Below are positions 1-11,600 of a stretch of DNA of 36,258 nt, piece by piece. The position numbers and the translations under genes are program-made. Each line of letters begins with the position of its first letter. Within the stretch, counting starts at the first letter, position 1. The DNA is from Zygnema cylindricum. Taxonomy: Eukaryota; Streptophyta; Zygnematophyceae; Zygnematales; Zygnemataceae. The stretch covers positions 95,801-132,058 of the forward strand of contig JBBHKE010000259.1 in NCBI GenBank assembly GCA_037447655.1, written 5' to 3'. Below the pieces are notes generated by a model. It was not told the DNA's origin, did no database searches, and saw only the letters and a list, made by a program, of their open reading frames with translations.

Positions 1-515
1 AAAAAAAAAAATAAAAAAAAAAACTCAAAACTGTACATCAACAGGTAACTAAAAAAAGCCCCTGACCCCCCCCCTCTCCTCCCTGTCTCTCCCTCTGCTA
101 AGATTTTACCGGATACACTGTAAACTCCTCCCTCTCCGGGAGGTCAGTCGAGAGAATGAAAGAACATGTCAAAACTCAAAAAAAAAAATAAAAAAAAAAA
201 TCAAAGAAAAGTAACAAGAATAAAGAGAAATAAAATCAAAAATGTTAATTTAAAAAAACAGGTTTTCAAAGAGTGTTCTAAAACCTTTCTGGAAATCGTT
301 TTCCGTAAAAAGTCACAAAAAAATCAAATTTTAATAATGGAAAACTATTCTATTTTTGCTTAACGACAAAAAAATAAAAAATCTACAATCAGGTTAACAC
401 AAATTACTTTCAAGTAATAGAGCTAACAGATTCTCGTTTCTCCGAAAAAACACATAAAGATAAATTAAAACTTATAATAATAAATTGATTCATTTAAAAA
501 ACAAAAAAAACTTAC
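1..515. other. AT-rich low-complexity DNA, no gene supported
   Basis: Long A runs are interrupted by a C-rich patch near 61-100. The 65-residue open frame at 166-363 is almost entirely Lys, Asn and Gln from poly-A and is not credible as a gene. The minus strand here should hold the downstream exons of the RRM gene at 516-619, but I could not identify an RNP1-bearing exon. Confidence 0.6.
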
Positions 516-619
516 AACATCTTAATTTCGATGCCTAAAATTTTTCCGGAGTGCCCGAAAAATTCGGAAAGATCTTTTTCCGTCACAGTTTTCGAAAGTC
601 CAGAAATTTTTGCCGTAGT
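516..619 (-). CDS. Probable internal exon of an RRM-domain protein (partial gene)
   Basis: On the minus strand this 104-base stretch reads as the start of an RNA recognition motif: a beta-1 strand (TAKISGLSKTVTEKDL) followed by helix 1 and beta-2 (SEFFGHSGKILGIEIKML). The pattern of a short beta strand, T-E-x-D-L, E-F-F and S-G-x-I resembles plant single-RRM proteins such as the BPA1-like family. It is bounded by an acceptor (...aaacag|actacg, AG at 621-620) and a consensus donor (tt|gtaagt, at 515-510), and ends in phase 2. The exons before and after were not found: the flanks are A/T-rich, and RNP1 (beta-3) would have to lie below position 510. It could also be a relic of a longer gene. The motif match is seen in the sequence; the family assignment is inference. 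Confidence 0.45.
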
Positions 620-1121
620 CTGTTTTATCCAAATGGAAAAAAAAAAAAAATAAAATAACATTAATAATAAAAATAAAAAATAAAAAAAAAATAAAAAAAA
701 AATTTTAAATTTATCTAAAAAAAAAAAAAAAAAAAATAACATTAATAAAAATAATAATAAATAAAAAAACACTAAAAAATGAATTTTTAATTTATCTTTA
801 AAAAAAGAAAAAAAGCGAGGATCGATTTGCTTGACACAATAAATCAATAAATAAATAACCCTAAATGAATGAAAAAGAAAAAAAAATCCAAACAAAAAAA
901 AAGTGTGGATTTCAAAATTGTGTGTGGGTAGACCCCAAAATTCGATTTTTAAAGTCTAAATATTCATGAAAATGGGTCAAAAATCACATAATTTAAAAGA
1001 AAGAAAAGACCGACATTTATTTTTGTTTCTCAAAAAACATACTTTACTAGAAGAATGAGAAAGAAAATAAAATTGTCAGAGAACATAAAAAAAAAAAAAC
1101 AAAAAAAACGAGATTTCTCTC

Positions 1122-1240
1122 CTTCTCCCTCTCCCTCTCCCTCTCCCTCTCCCTCCCTCTCCCTCTCCCTTGTCCTGCCCTCCCTCCAACCCTCCCTTTC
1201 CAATTCTCTCTCTCTCCCTTCTTCTCTCCCTCCCTTTTTC
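1122..1240. repeat. (CCCTCT)n-type pyrimidine array
   Basis: Consecutive CCCTCT units grade into CTCTC and CCCTTC variants. This is the first of many hexamer arrays in the window. Confidence 0.9.
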
Positions 1241-1555
1241 TAGATTCGCCTTTTTTCATAATAAGAAAAAACAAACAAAAAAATAATAAAAAAAGCCAAA
1301 AAACCGGATGTCAAAATAACATCTACAGAAATAATATAAATAAATATAATAAAAAGAAGGGCGCGGGAAGAAAGATACGTAACAATAAAATGATATAGCA
1401 ATCATTAAAAAAATTGTACAAAAAACGACAAAAAAAGGGAAAAAAAAGAGCGAGAAAGAAAAAAAATGCAAAAGTTTTCTCTATTTTCACTACACAGAAA
1501 TCAAACATAAACAACCTCTTCAAAATTCTACATAGATCAGACAAAAAAAAGGCCA

Positions 1556-1640
1556 GGAGGGGGAGGGAGAGAGGGAGAGAGGAAGAGAGGGAGAGAGGAA
1601 GAGAGGGAGAGGAGAGGGAGGGGGAGAGAGAGAAAGAGAG
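1556..1640. repeat. (AGGGAG)n-type purine array
   Basis: AGGGAGAG units form a purine-rich array, the complement of the CCCTCT type. It reads as a pyrimidine tract on the minus strand, upstream of the RRM exon. Confidence 0.9.
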
Positions 1641-1779
1641 AGAGAATCCGTACCGCCATAGATATACGGAAAACAAAAAAAAAACAAAAAAAACCCAATT
1701 GAGAAAATATGAAGTCCCAATTTTCCTCTCTCTTGCCCCAAAAAAGAGCACAAAAAAATGGAAAAAAAATGGTAAATAG

Positions 1780-3772
1780 TTTTGATCCAACGACCCGCTT
1801 CGCCGTACGATAAATTTTATAGTACGATTCGGGACCGTATCCAATCAACCGTACGATATTTTCTGGTCATTCGTACATTGACCACATAATGTTTCATCGC
1901 CGTACAGAAAAATATCGTAAAAGAGTTTCTGCTATCCACACTATTTACCGAAAGTATCATTTTTATTCATGAGTCACGAGTCATGACTTTATGCTTAAGA
2001 TTGAAAGGTACGGTACTGTACACTAGTACTGTACGGTATAGTGCGGTATAATACAGTATAGTAAGCGTTTACATTTAATTGGCCACTTAAAACATTTTTT
2101 CTTCCGTCATTTTTTCTTCCGTGCACACTTCGTTTAGTTTTCAATTTGCGACCGCCAATCGGGTAATGACAATCTTTTCTTTCGATATCAACCGTCGGAT
2201 TAAAACTCGTACAAAGCGCACGGAAAAAAAATGTTTTGAGTGGCGAACCCTAATAGCATTAAAAGGTGCACTCTCCCATGTACAAAATCGAAATTCAGGA
2301 TCAATTAGCTTCACACGTGCAGTCGCGTTCGGCGATGACTTATGATACCGTACAGTCGTTATTGAAACAGTTATCGACGGTTATAATCCGCCAAACGACA
2401 GCACAGAACTGTACTTTTACAGTTTTTACCTATATATTGTCCTTTTCAGTATCCGGGACACGTATATCGGCGAGACCCGTATACGATATCTGTTTCTCAC
2501 CGGTTGGCAGATTCAGTTCATGTTTCCAATACTCTGTCGTATTAGCGACTTTTGTGTCCCTTCTTTTTTTCTCACCTCATCCTAAGGGATGTAGTCAAAA
2601 TATCATTGGCCACTTAAATTCGAGTGTCTCTCGTTAAAAATGTTGAGCCTTAATGTTGGTATAGATGATTAAGTTTGATATATATAAAAAGAAAATTACC
2701 ACATTGATTGGCCGTTTTACTAGTGTTGTATATCTTACACATTGGACCAATGATCGGTACATATTTGACTTCTGAAGAAGCTAGTCATGCGCCAATATGT
2801 ATTACTTTCAGATAGGATATCACGAAGAAAATTAGAAGGTGAATGTATAAAACAAGACTTCAATTGTGCATATGTGATTGATCCTGGGTTTGACCATAAA
2901 ACTTATTTTCAAGAAATAGTTTTGTCCACCATTGTACAATAGTATGCTAGTAATACAATATAGTACTTCTGCAGAACTCCAGAAAATGGTTATCACCTTA
3001 TGATGAATTCGCTATTTTCAGTGTCTTCCATATACGCTACAACATGAATCTAAAACCATTAATAACATTACATCAGTGCCCAAAATTTCTTTGCCCGTTG
3101 TACACAAAATAGTGTAAACAGTACCATTTTTTTTTCTCAATGTTAATGTCAAAAGCAGGTGAAAATCTTTTAGGGCACTCGAAACCAAATTCTAGTTAAT
3201 AACACTAATAGGATTCTCACATGACACCACATTTCTTAAAAGTTTTAGCATATATTATACCTGTGAATGAGAAAATATGTTAACACGAAAGAAAGCCAGA
3301 AATTGAAAAAGACAAAACCAAATCGGCCATATATAAAGAATCAGATCAACTCCGTAACACACGACTCGTCTCCGTATTTAAACAAACATTGAAACGCAAC
3401 AATTATTTGTGTAAGAAGATCAAAAAACCTCCAAAGATTGGTTTATCTGCAATTTAAAAAGTTACACTTCTCAAATCAATTACAACCAGCTTTCCAGAAA
3501 CAAATATCCAGACTGCGAGTTGCCCTCCAATCCAAGACGATCGAAACTAATGGGCACACAAGGCTTTAAATCTACTCCTAAATAAGTTCGACTTCAAAAA
3601 TGGAAAAAAATCGATCTAAAAAACAATTTTTTCGACACACAAAAACAACATTTACAGACTCACACTACAAGCGGTCCACTTATTTTTTTCAGACACAATA
3701 TATCTGCTTTAACATAACTTAAATCCACCGAAAAAACGCTGAGAAAACGCCAAAAAAACGCGCCCATTTTTT
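1780..3772. other. Intergenic DNA, GTAC-rich in its first part, no gene seen
   Basis: Open frames here (for example at 2121-2345 and 2266-2637) have no recognisable domain and overlap one another. From 1800 to 2060 the tetramer GTAC recurs in CGTACGA and GTACGGTATA contexts. The 3' flank of the minus-strand RIQ-like gene lies at the right end. Confidence 0.5.
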
Positions 3773-4768
3773 CTACTTCGATTGCAGAGAACCAATGAGC
3801 TTCGAAACTCCGAAAGCCGCGGCTCCTCCTAAGACCGTCACTGAAGCTAAAACTATTTGACCTACAACTTCTGCAATATTATCTTCGGGAATAATGTACA
3901 CTAAGGCTGGTCCGGCCAATAGGAGAGCAACAGCAACGGTAAAAAGAGCTCCGGGAGTGGCTGGATCTGCGACGGCCGATAACACACCCGACTGTTCTGC
4001 CTTCGATAAAAGGCCGAGCTTCTCAATAGTGCCCAAGGAAAGACCGAGTTTCTCTGCGAGACTGAGAAGACCGGCCTTTTCTGCCTTTGAAAGGAGACGA
4101 AGTTCCTGTACTCTGGAAAGAAGTTTCACCTGCTTACTGTTTGAGTCAACCACTTTTGTTCGAATCGTCCCGGTCTTGTCTCCCACAGCCAATACTTTCA
4201 ACTGCAGAGAGAATAAGAGACGAGTGAGTGAGAGTCTAACAAAAAGGACATGATGTCGTCCAAAGAAACGGTCAGGAGAGAGAGGAGACAAACGTCACAA
4301 AAAACTGCAAAAATTATTCATAACATTACCAAGATTCAGGCGTATGGACATGTTTAGAGGCAAAATATTTCAGGCACAAAAAACAAAGTAGTACACAATT
4401 TTTTTCCAATAATGTCAAAGTGGTACCGCATGCAAATATACACACACAGACACACGCACAAAAGAATGTCAAATAGAATATTTACACTTCCCAGCATTTT
4501 ACCACAAACAGTACAGCCAACCCCAAAGTTTCCCTTTTTAACAAGTAATCTAAAATTCTAACCATACACATTGAATAGATTACATGAAGGCTAACAATAA
4601 CCAGCGCCAAACCATGATTTCTTTTTAAAGGTTATAAATAAATAGACATCTAGTTCCAACATTCCTCGAAATGATGACAGGACCTATAGCAATTGCGGAG
4701 AATAGTGCATCATCCACCTCTGAATTTTGACCAAACATTGACAAAAATTAAACCCAAAAAGGGAAAAA

Positions 4769-4820
<52 letters not shown>

Positions 4821-6802
4821 TATCATGCAGAAAAATTCAGCGTGTTGGTCTATTAAACAGCACAAAAAGCTCAATATGTAGATTCCTCATATCTAGTATG
4901 TTATCAAAATAGAGTCTAAACCATGCTATCTTAAGGGAACAATAGCAGCAGTGATACTACGAGCTATTCTACACGGCATGAGTTTGGCAGCATTTCCTTA
5001 GAGTGGTTACTTTTATGCTAGACATAAACAAAATAGAGTGGACCATAAAAGAAGTAACCGGAGAAAACAAATGGACAAAGTCAGCCTCCACAATTCCATT
5101 TTGTTCTATAAACGAAAATGCTGTGGTCTTTCTCCTAATTAAAACCCAAATAACGTCAATCAAAAGTAAATTTTATACGCAGTCCTATTAGCCATGATTA
5201 GAGTGTTCCAGCAAATTCGCTTTCCCTCTTTTGAACACATATTACCTATGTTTTGACTTACTATAGATGGACTAAAATGGTCGGCTTAGGATAGAATGTA
5301 ATCCCGTCAATCAGAAGTTAGTAGTGCGAATTAGAAGCTGGTCGGAGCATCGACAGTCCCATTATGGCTAGTGGGGAGAAATACAAGTACTTGTAACACT
5401 ATTACCATTCATTGCCACAAGTTCGAATCTAAAACAGGAACGCACCACACACAAATTACAGAGAGAAAAAGGCGTATACAGACACTGTTCAAACCTTTTC
5501 CTGATCCATACTAACATATCTGTAGAACCCAGAAAAAGACAAAGCCCAAGTACTGTTTTCATAATGATTCTATTAATCATTGCCTCACACAACTTGCCGT
5601 GAACACACTTTATAGCATAGTGAAATTATTTAAGGAAAAAAAATCTTATTTTGAAACCATACCATAAAATAATTATTGCCTTGAAACTGACACAAAAGCG
5701 AACATTTTTTTTTTGGAGTGAACATATCAATTTTAGCATCAGCAAATGATGTAGTGTGGATCACACAAACCGAGTCAAAAATAAATTTCAAATTGCAAGA
5801 ATATGACACAACAATGGAAGTTTAAACAGATCCAAAACAACAACCTAAGACATAAAAGAAGAAGTCAGAAAAAAAGTCAAAACTCTACCAGGCAATAATG
5901 TAACAAGAAAAGGAGAGAGAGGGAGATAGAAAACGGGCAACGCATCATTGAACTAACTTTTGAATAGGAGACACCAACTGAATCAAAAGCGAGAACCAGG
6001 GAAACAAGAGAAGATAAAAAATAAGCAACATCCCAATACAAGAGAAAGAGAAAGACATAATATGGAGAAAGGAGGCAGATTTGAAAGCAATCCAGCAAGA
6101 CATCTACCATTCCAGCAAGAAAGAGTGAGAAGAGAGGGCTAGGGCAAGGACGAGGAAGGGAGAGAGGAAGGGCGAGAGGGAGAGGGAGAGGGAGTGGGAG
6201 AGGGAGAGGGAGAGGGAGAGGAAGAGGGAGAGCATAAGGATACACGAGATAATCATGAAAGGGAAATTTTAAAGAACCATGAAAGCCATAGGTGCAACGA
6301 CATGTCAATAAAATAATTAGGTCAAGTTTCCTCGATCACAATCAGTAAAATATTGTAGAAGGTCGTGAGAGTTAACAAAACAGGACGACTAAAAGACATC
6401 ATCCACACTTGTCAATCGTAAAATAATAATATTCATAATAATAACGATAAAAAAAAACCTCATCCAGTCATTGCGAACGCACAGATTAAAAAAAAAAAAA
6501 AAAAATAACAGAACAAGACCAGTGCATAATCTTAAAATCATTCCAAAAAAAACCTTAGCCATTCGACGTACAAGCTGCCGTCATATTGACAAGATATCCA
6601 AAAAAAGGAAAAAAAAAAAAAAACTCACTTGCTTCAACACTTTCGTGCCAGTGGCAGCCTTCACTACCAGCTGACGTGGCAAAGCATCCGTTTTTGTTTG
6701 GCTCTTCTGAGCCTGACAGACTCGTGAGCCGCTGACCGCATCACTAAAAGAAAGTGAAGATACTGACGTCAGCAAGCCGCATTGCAGGGAAGCGGAGGCC
6801 AT
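3773..6802 (-). CDS. RIQ1/RIQ2-like: RIQ1/RIQ2-like thylakoid protein (DUF1118), two exons
   Basis: Exon 1 (6629-6802) starts with MASASLQ and has the Ser/Ala-rich, acid-poor make-up of a chloroplast transit peptide over about 50 residues. It ends at a GTGAGT donor after KVLKQ. Exon 2 (3773-4201) starts after tctctctgcag and carries the DUF1118 body: three repeated helical motifs ([38 protein letters not shown]; residues about 93-133), then ADPATPGAL and two membrane segments (about 143-163 and 169-190). Both junctions are phase 0 and the spliced product is 200 residues. Known for the family: Arabidopsis RIQ1 and RIQ2 are grana-localised and affect LHCII organisation, grana stacking and induction of non-photochemical quenching. 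The role here is inferred from similarity. I recognised the family from memory and cannot say which paralogue it is closer to. Confidence 0.85.
4768..4817. repeat. (CA)n microsatellite
   Basis: A nearly pure CA run with one T interruption, inside the RIQ-like intron. Confidence 0.95.
6146..6232. repeat. (AGGGAG)n hexamer array
   Basis: GAGAGGGAG units occur near the 5' end of the RIQ-like intron. The array is pyrimidine-rich in the direction of transcription. Confidence 0.9.
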
Positions 6803-9400
6803 GGTGGTATTAAGTGTATGGAAGAGGGAGACAGGAAAAGCAGAGGGAGATCTCGCTAAAGGTAACGAGTAACACAGTATATGGTGCGAAATGAAGGGAG
6901 AGAGATTGGCTGGGAATGCTCCACAAGGTCTGTGAGACGGCCCAGCATAATTTGCAAACTAATGATTAAAGAATATGTACACGGCAAATTGAAAACACCA
7001 TATTGAATTTGCGAATAATGTTTTGATTCTGTACACATTGGAAATAACATGGTGACGGAACTGTGGTTTCCCCTCCAAAGGGATCGGACGATGTCAGCCG
7101 CACGATGGGCATGCGAAGCACATATACCAGGAGCTTTCTGAACTGCAGGGACGAGCATGGAACCACGCGGGCACAGAAAGCAGCCTGTTCGCGGAAAGTA
7201 CAATCCGTGGTTTCCAGTTAGAACTTCTGCCACGCTGCCACACTCACATAAATCTCCTGTAAACGACACTCAACATGTAGCCAGTCAAAGAAAATACACC
7301 CTTCGTGACAGTAAAGTCGCCAGTTGCTGCGTTGCCGCCTATTGTGCAAAACTGCAAATGTTTCGCAGTAAATATGTGACTGCCCACAGGCTTGCACCCT
7401 CTGAGCACGTTCTATGTTCGTGTACTTGTCACATCGGGGAACTGCGAAACCTAATCCCTGACTAGACTACAGAACAGTTTTGTATTTTACTGTTTAAAAA
7501 CCGTGACAGCTATGTCACTAAAACGAACACAGACAACTAATCGACACGGCTGTAATATACTTTTCCTTGAAATCGGACGGCCAGGAGATATTATACCCCA
7601 GAACGAATGTGCTAAACGAGACATTGATCGGCGTCGGATTAGAAGAGAGCATATCCACGTGGCATCCTTTAGGAAGTACGGTTCTTTACTCAACCGCATG
7701 GCGGCTCGTATAGGGCTCTCTGACCTTCGAGTTTGTAGCGCGTACAAATTATACGTTTTTGCTGTTTAACGAAAGCTTCGACGCTGTGCGACAGCGTGCG
7801 ACTCTTATCTAAATTGAAAACGATCTCTTATTAGCGCGTCAACAGATTTTAGTCGCCCATGTGCGAAGTTGCAGTACTGTACTGCTGTACGGTATAACGA
7901 ATCTTTTGGCCGAGCGAAGGGGCAACTTTACTGGCTTTGAAAAAGGAAATCAGTTCCTTTTTCTTCAATTTAAATTGAAAATGTATCTGTCAACATCAAA
8001 AAGAGATAAAAAATTTGTTCAGATAAAGTACAGTACAGTACATAGTACAGTACAAAATCATTATTTTTAATCATTTTTTTTTTCGACGAGTCACCTTACC
8101 GTCATAACGGCGTCAACACACACCTTGACGGCGTCTACCCCGATTGCATATACCTATACAGCTATACTGAACTTTGTTTAGTTTATCAAGAGCTTGACTG
8201 TATTCTTTCGTCGATTTGCATGACGACAAATTAGAAAATTATGATTTTAGTGTCTTGTCTTTTTTCAAGACAACAAAATCGGCAGTAATTTGCCAAGGAC
8301 AGTCGGTGCAGTGCCGTACTGCTCCTTTTCTTTCGCATGCCGACAAATCTAGTGGTTCAAAATTTGACGGTGGTGGCAGCATAGAATATCTACGTCAACG
8401 CTATTTCCTGGTAGATTAAAAGTACAGTATCGCATTTCACGATCAGACGTAAAGAATCCCAATTTTGTTAAACGCGTATAATACGCGTATAATACAGTGT
8501 GCACATTGCAGTATTGCACACATAGTCGCAGTCAGGTTTGCTCGACAGGGACAAAAACAAACGTTAAGTACATTTCCAGTCATGGCGTCAGAGTACTTCA
8601 CGTGGAAAAGGACATGTACGGCAAGAATGTAACGGACGATAAACAGAAATTCACACATAGATCAGGCGCTGGCAACTTGAACAGTGTTGTCTGAATAAGA
8701 CAACGAGGTAAGGCATTTTTAGTGTTGAAAGTATGAATCGAGAAGTTATGAACCGTTGCCAATTCTGTCCGTTGGATTGAATAAATTGAACGCCTCCGAT
8801 TCTCCTATTTTCTCCCTCACCTTCTAATTCCCCTTATCAAAAAGAAATTTTTGCCCTTTCAATTCTAAATCCGATGAAGTATTTCTAAAACCCGAAAAAT
8901 AAACTACGTACTATATATTTAGTGCGTTACGCCTACTTTACTCATTTTGTACGGATTATGCGGGTAGAAATGCGGTATTCTGGTCTAGCAAAGAAGTACA
9001 AAGCAGTCCTGTACTATTTTGTCGCCGAGAATGCATGCCAACGCAATACATTCCACACTATTTCCACGGAGTATCTTCCACCGTCCCTTGGTTTGTCCCC
9101 ACCGTCCTTTTTTGTCCGTCGTACTGTTTCCCATTGTACTTTTTTTTGCCGCTGTGTCGGTACTTTCGCTCGGAAGTACATGATGCCACCTCTTCTGTTC
9201 TGTCCAGCTCCTTTTCTTAACCCTAATTTGTCTTTCCAGAGGGAGTAGAAGCGGAAGAAGACGAGGCAGATGTAGGAACCCTAGGAATGAAAGCCGCGCT
9301 AACCGACAAATTTGACCAGAAAAGTTGAACAGAAAATCTGATCAGAAAAGCTGGTCAAAAAAGTGTTAAACAGCTGGAAGTTTACAGGCGGCCATAGATG
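6803..9400. other. Intergenic region between RIQ-like gene and kinase, no gene supported
   Basis: This is the shared upstream region of two divergent genes. Open frames up to 108 residues (for example 7157-7465 and 8922-9248) show no domain, have rivals on the opposite strand and lack splice context. GTAC-rich words recur at 7875-7900 and 8025-8055. The hypothesis of a gene here cannot be excluded without transcripts. Confidence 0.5.
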
Positions 9401-9401
9401 C

Positions 9402-9409
9402 CACGTGTC
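9402..9409. promoter_or_regulatory. ABRE/G-box motif upstream of the kinase
   Basis: CACGTGTC sits about 195 bases before the first kinase ATG. ACGTG-core elements are bound by bZIP factors in ABA and light responses. The motif is seen; a regulatory role is inference. Confidence 0.45.
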
Positions 9410-9602
9410 ACTTATTTAGCTCTTTTTTCGTCTGGAACTTTGAAAGTGAGAGAGAGAGAGAGAGGATAAGGGGAGGAAAAATATGGAGAAAGTAAAACCG
9501 GAAAGGCAACAGTAGTTAGTGTTCTTTAAATTATATCAATAAAAGAAAAGCTCTTCCTCGGAGCTCTTCAGTTTTTTTTTTTTTTTTCCCCCTTATTTTA
9601 GG

Positions 9603-11548
9603 ATGGGTTGCTATCCTTCTAAAGCTGGTCCTGAGACAGAAGATGGAAAAGGTGAGCGGAGAAAAAACAAATATGAATTCTTCTACAACCTTAAGTTTTA
9701 AATATTTTGTTTCTCTTTTCACCCTCTCTCTTTTTTTTTTCTAATTATGGAAGGTTTGGTTTTTTAGGGTTTCTCCAATGAGATTTTTTTTTTATGTAAC
9801 TTGTTTCAGGATCAAACGTAATACTGGAATCAGGATTTACAACCCTAACTTTTAGAAAAAGGATTGTTTCCTTATTTATTCATATTTTTTCGAAATTTTG
9901 TTCAGCATTTTATTTTTTTTCCTCTCTTTTTTGAATGTTTGGTGGTTAGACAATTTTTTGAATTCAGTTCAGTTTTCAGTTTTTATGTTTAACTTGAGAT
10001 GACAGTTAGAGTAGAAGTATTAAAGATAGACTGCTGTTATTTTTGGCGATCTCTGTGTCTCCCTCTCTCTCTATCAAGTAAAATGTCTAAATCCTACATA
10101 TCTTCACTCCCCTTTCCCCTCTTTCCCCTCTCGTCTCCTCACTTCCCTTATTCTTCCCTACCTTTCTCTCTCTCAACCCCTCTTCTTCTTTTTCCATTTT
10201 TTACTTTTTTATTTGCTTCCCTTTTCCTCAAACTTTCAATACTTTCCTCTCTTTCTTCTTTTTTCTGCATATATATCTGTCCCCCCGTCTCTTTAACTCT
10301 TTCTACACCGCCCTCTGTTTCCCCTTCGCTCCCTCCCTCTCCCTCTCCCTCTCCCTCTCCCTCTCCCTCTCCCTCTCCCCCTCTCCCTCCCCCACGCTCC
10401 CGCCCGAGCTCCAGCACCAAACCTCTCCCTTCCCCGCTCTCTCCCTCCTCCTTCCCTCCCGCCCATCCCCTCTCCGACGGCCCTGAGGCTCTCTACCCTA
10501 CCTCCCGCTCCGTCCTTCCCTTCCCTGTCTACCCCTCCTTCGACCGAGAATACCTCCTCCAAACCTTCAGTACCGAACCTCCCCGAGAGTTTACCTTTTC
10601 GGAATTAGTGGAGGCCACCGACAATTTCGATGAGAGCGTTATTTTGGGGGAGGGAGGGTTTGGAAAAGTATATGGGGGGGTTATAGAGGAGAGGGATTCG
10701 GACAATCCGTTGCGAGTATCAAGGAGACAGGTGGCGGTCAAGAACCTCAACCAGGAGGGGCTGCAGAGTCCAACAGTGGCTGGTGAGGGGAAGGGGGGAG
10801 AAGGAAGGAGGGGGGGGGGGGGGGGGGGGAGAGGGAGGGAGGGGAGGAGGGAGGAGGGAGAGGGGGAGGGTTAGGGAGGAGGGAGGGTGGGGAATATCTA
10901 GGTGAAAGCGAAAGAGAGGGAGAAAGAGAGAGAAGGTGAGAGGAGAGGCGAAGTAGTATCTGTTTTTCTCGACACTAAGAGTGAATGAGAGATGAATTTA
11001 GGGATGAGAGAATGGATAATTTTTTTCCACAATTATTGTACTTGCTCTCTGATCATTTACTGTGTAAATTATACTCATTTAAAAAAAAAAAAATACGTGA
11101 TAATGTGGTTACATTGTGGTTCCTGAGTCCTTTAACTTATGTCGAAGATTAACGCAGTTTAACTTCTCACTCTCACTCTCGCTCTCCCTTGCTCTCTCTC
11201 CTCTCTCCTCCCCTCTCTCTCCTGTGTCGTTTTCTCTCTCTCCTTATCCCTCTCCCATTACAGACAGAAGTGATTTTTTTGAGACGACTTCATCACCCAC
11301 ATTTGGTCCATTTGGTGGGATATTGTACGGAAGGAGGGGAAGGTCTTTTGGTATACGAATTTATGCCCAATGGGTCCCTCGACAATAAACTATTTTCTCG
11401 TGAGACTTCGAAGCTCATTTGAATCGAAACTGTCTTAAATCTGTGTTTTAAACACCATTTTTTTCTCTGTTTGGGAAACTGGGTTTTTCTGGAAACAATG
11501 TTTTTCGACCACTTAACGATGTTAACTCTTTTGTGATGGTACATTATA

Positions 11549-11600
<52 letters not shown>

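Larger units (their letters stand above)
620..1850. other. A-rich low-complexity DNA with two hexamer arrays
   Basis: This stretch is mainly A homopolymers and AATAA-type sequence. Every open frame is a Lys/Asn/Phe or Ser/Pro/Leu/Arg-Glu low-complexity translation overlapping others on both strands, so none is listed as a gene. It would be an intron or upstream region of the minus-strand RRM gene if that gene is intact. Confidence 0.55.
4202..6628 (-). other. Single 2.4 kb intron of the RIQ-like gene
   Basis: The intron is GT-AG on the minus strand and joins exons of the same phase. It holds a CA dinucleotide array (4768-4817) and a purine hexamer array (6146-6232). The short open frames inside have no domain. 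I see no additional exon, and the protein joins sensibly without one. Confidence 0.75.

Noticed and set aside
166-363. 65-residue Lys/Asn-rich open frame
   Set aside because: It is a translation of poly-A; no domain and no start or splice context.
1055-1848. Several overlapping Ser/Pro/Leu and Arg/Glu frames
   Set aside because: They are produced by hexamer arrays and A/T runs on both strands at once.
9999-10390. Open frame upstream of the kinase domain read as protein
   Set aside because: It consists of pyrimidine-rich intron and a CCCTCT array; only the part from about 10549 (possibly 10395) resembles protein.
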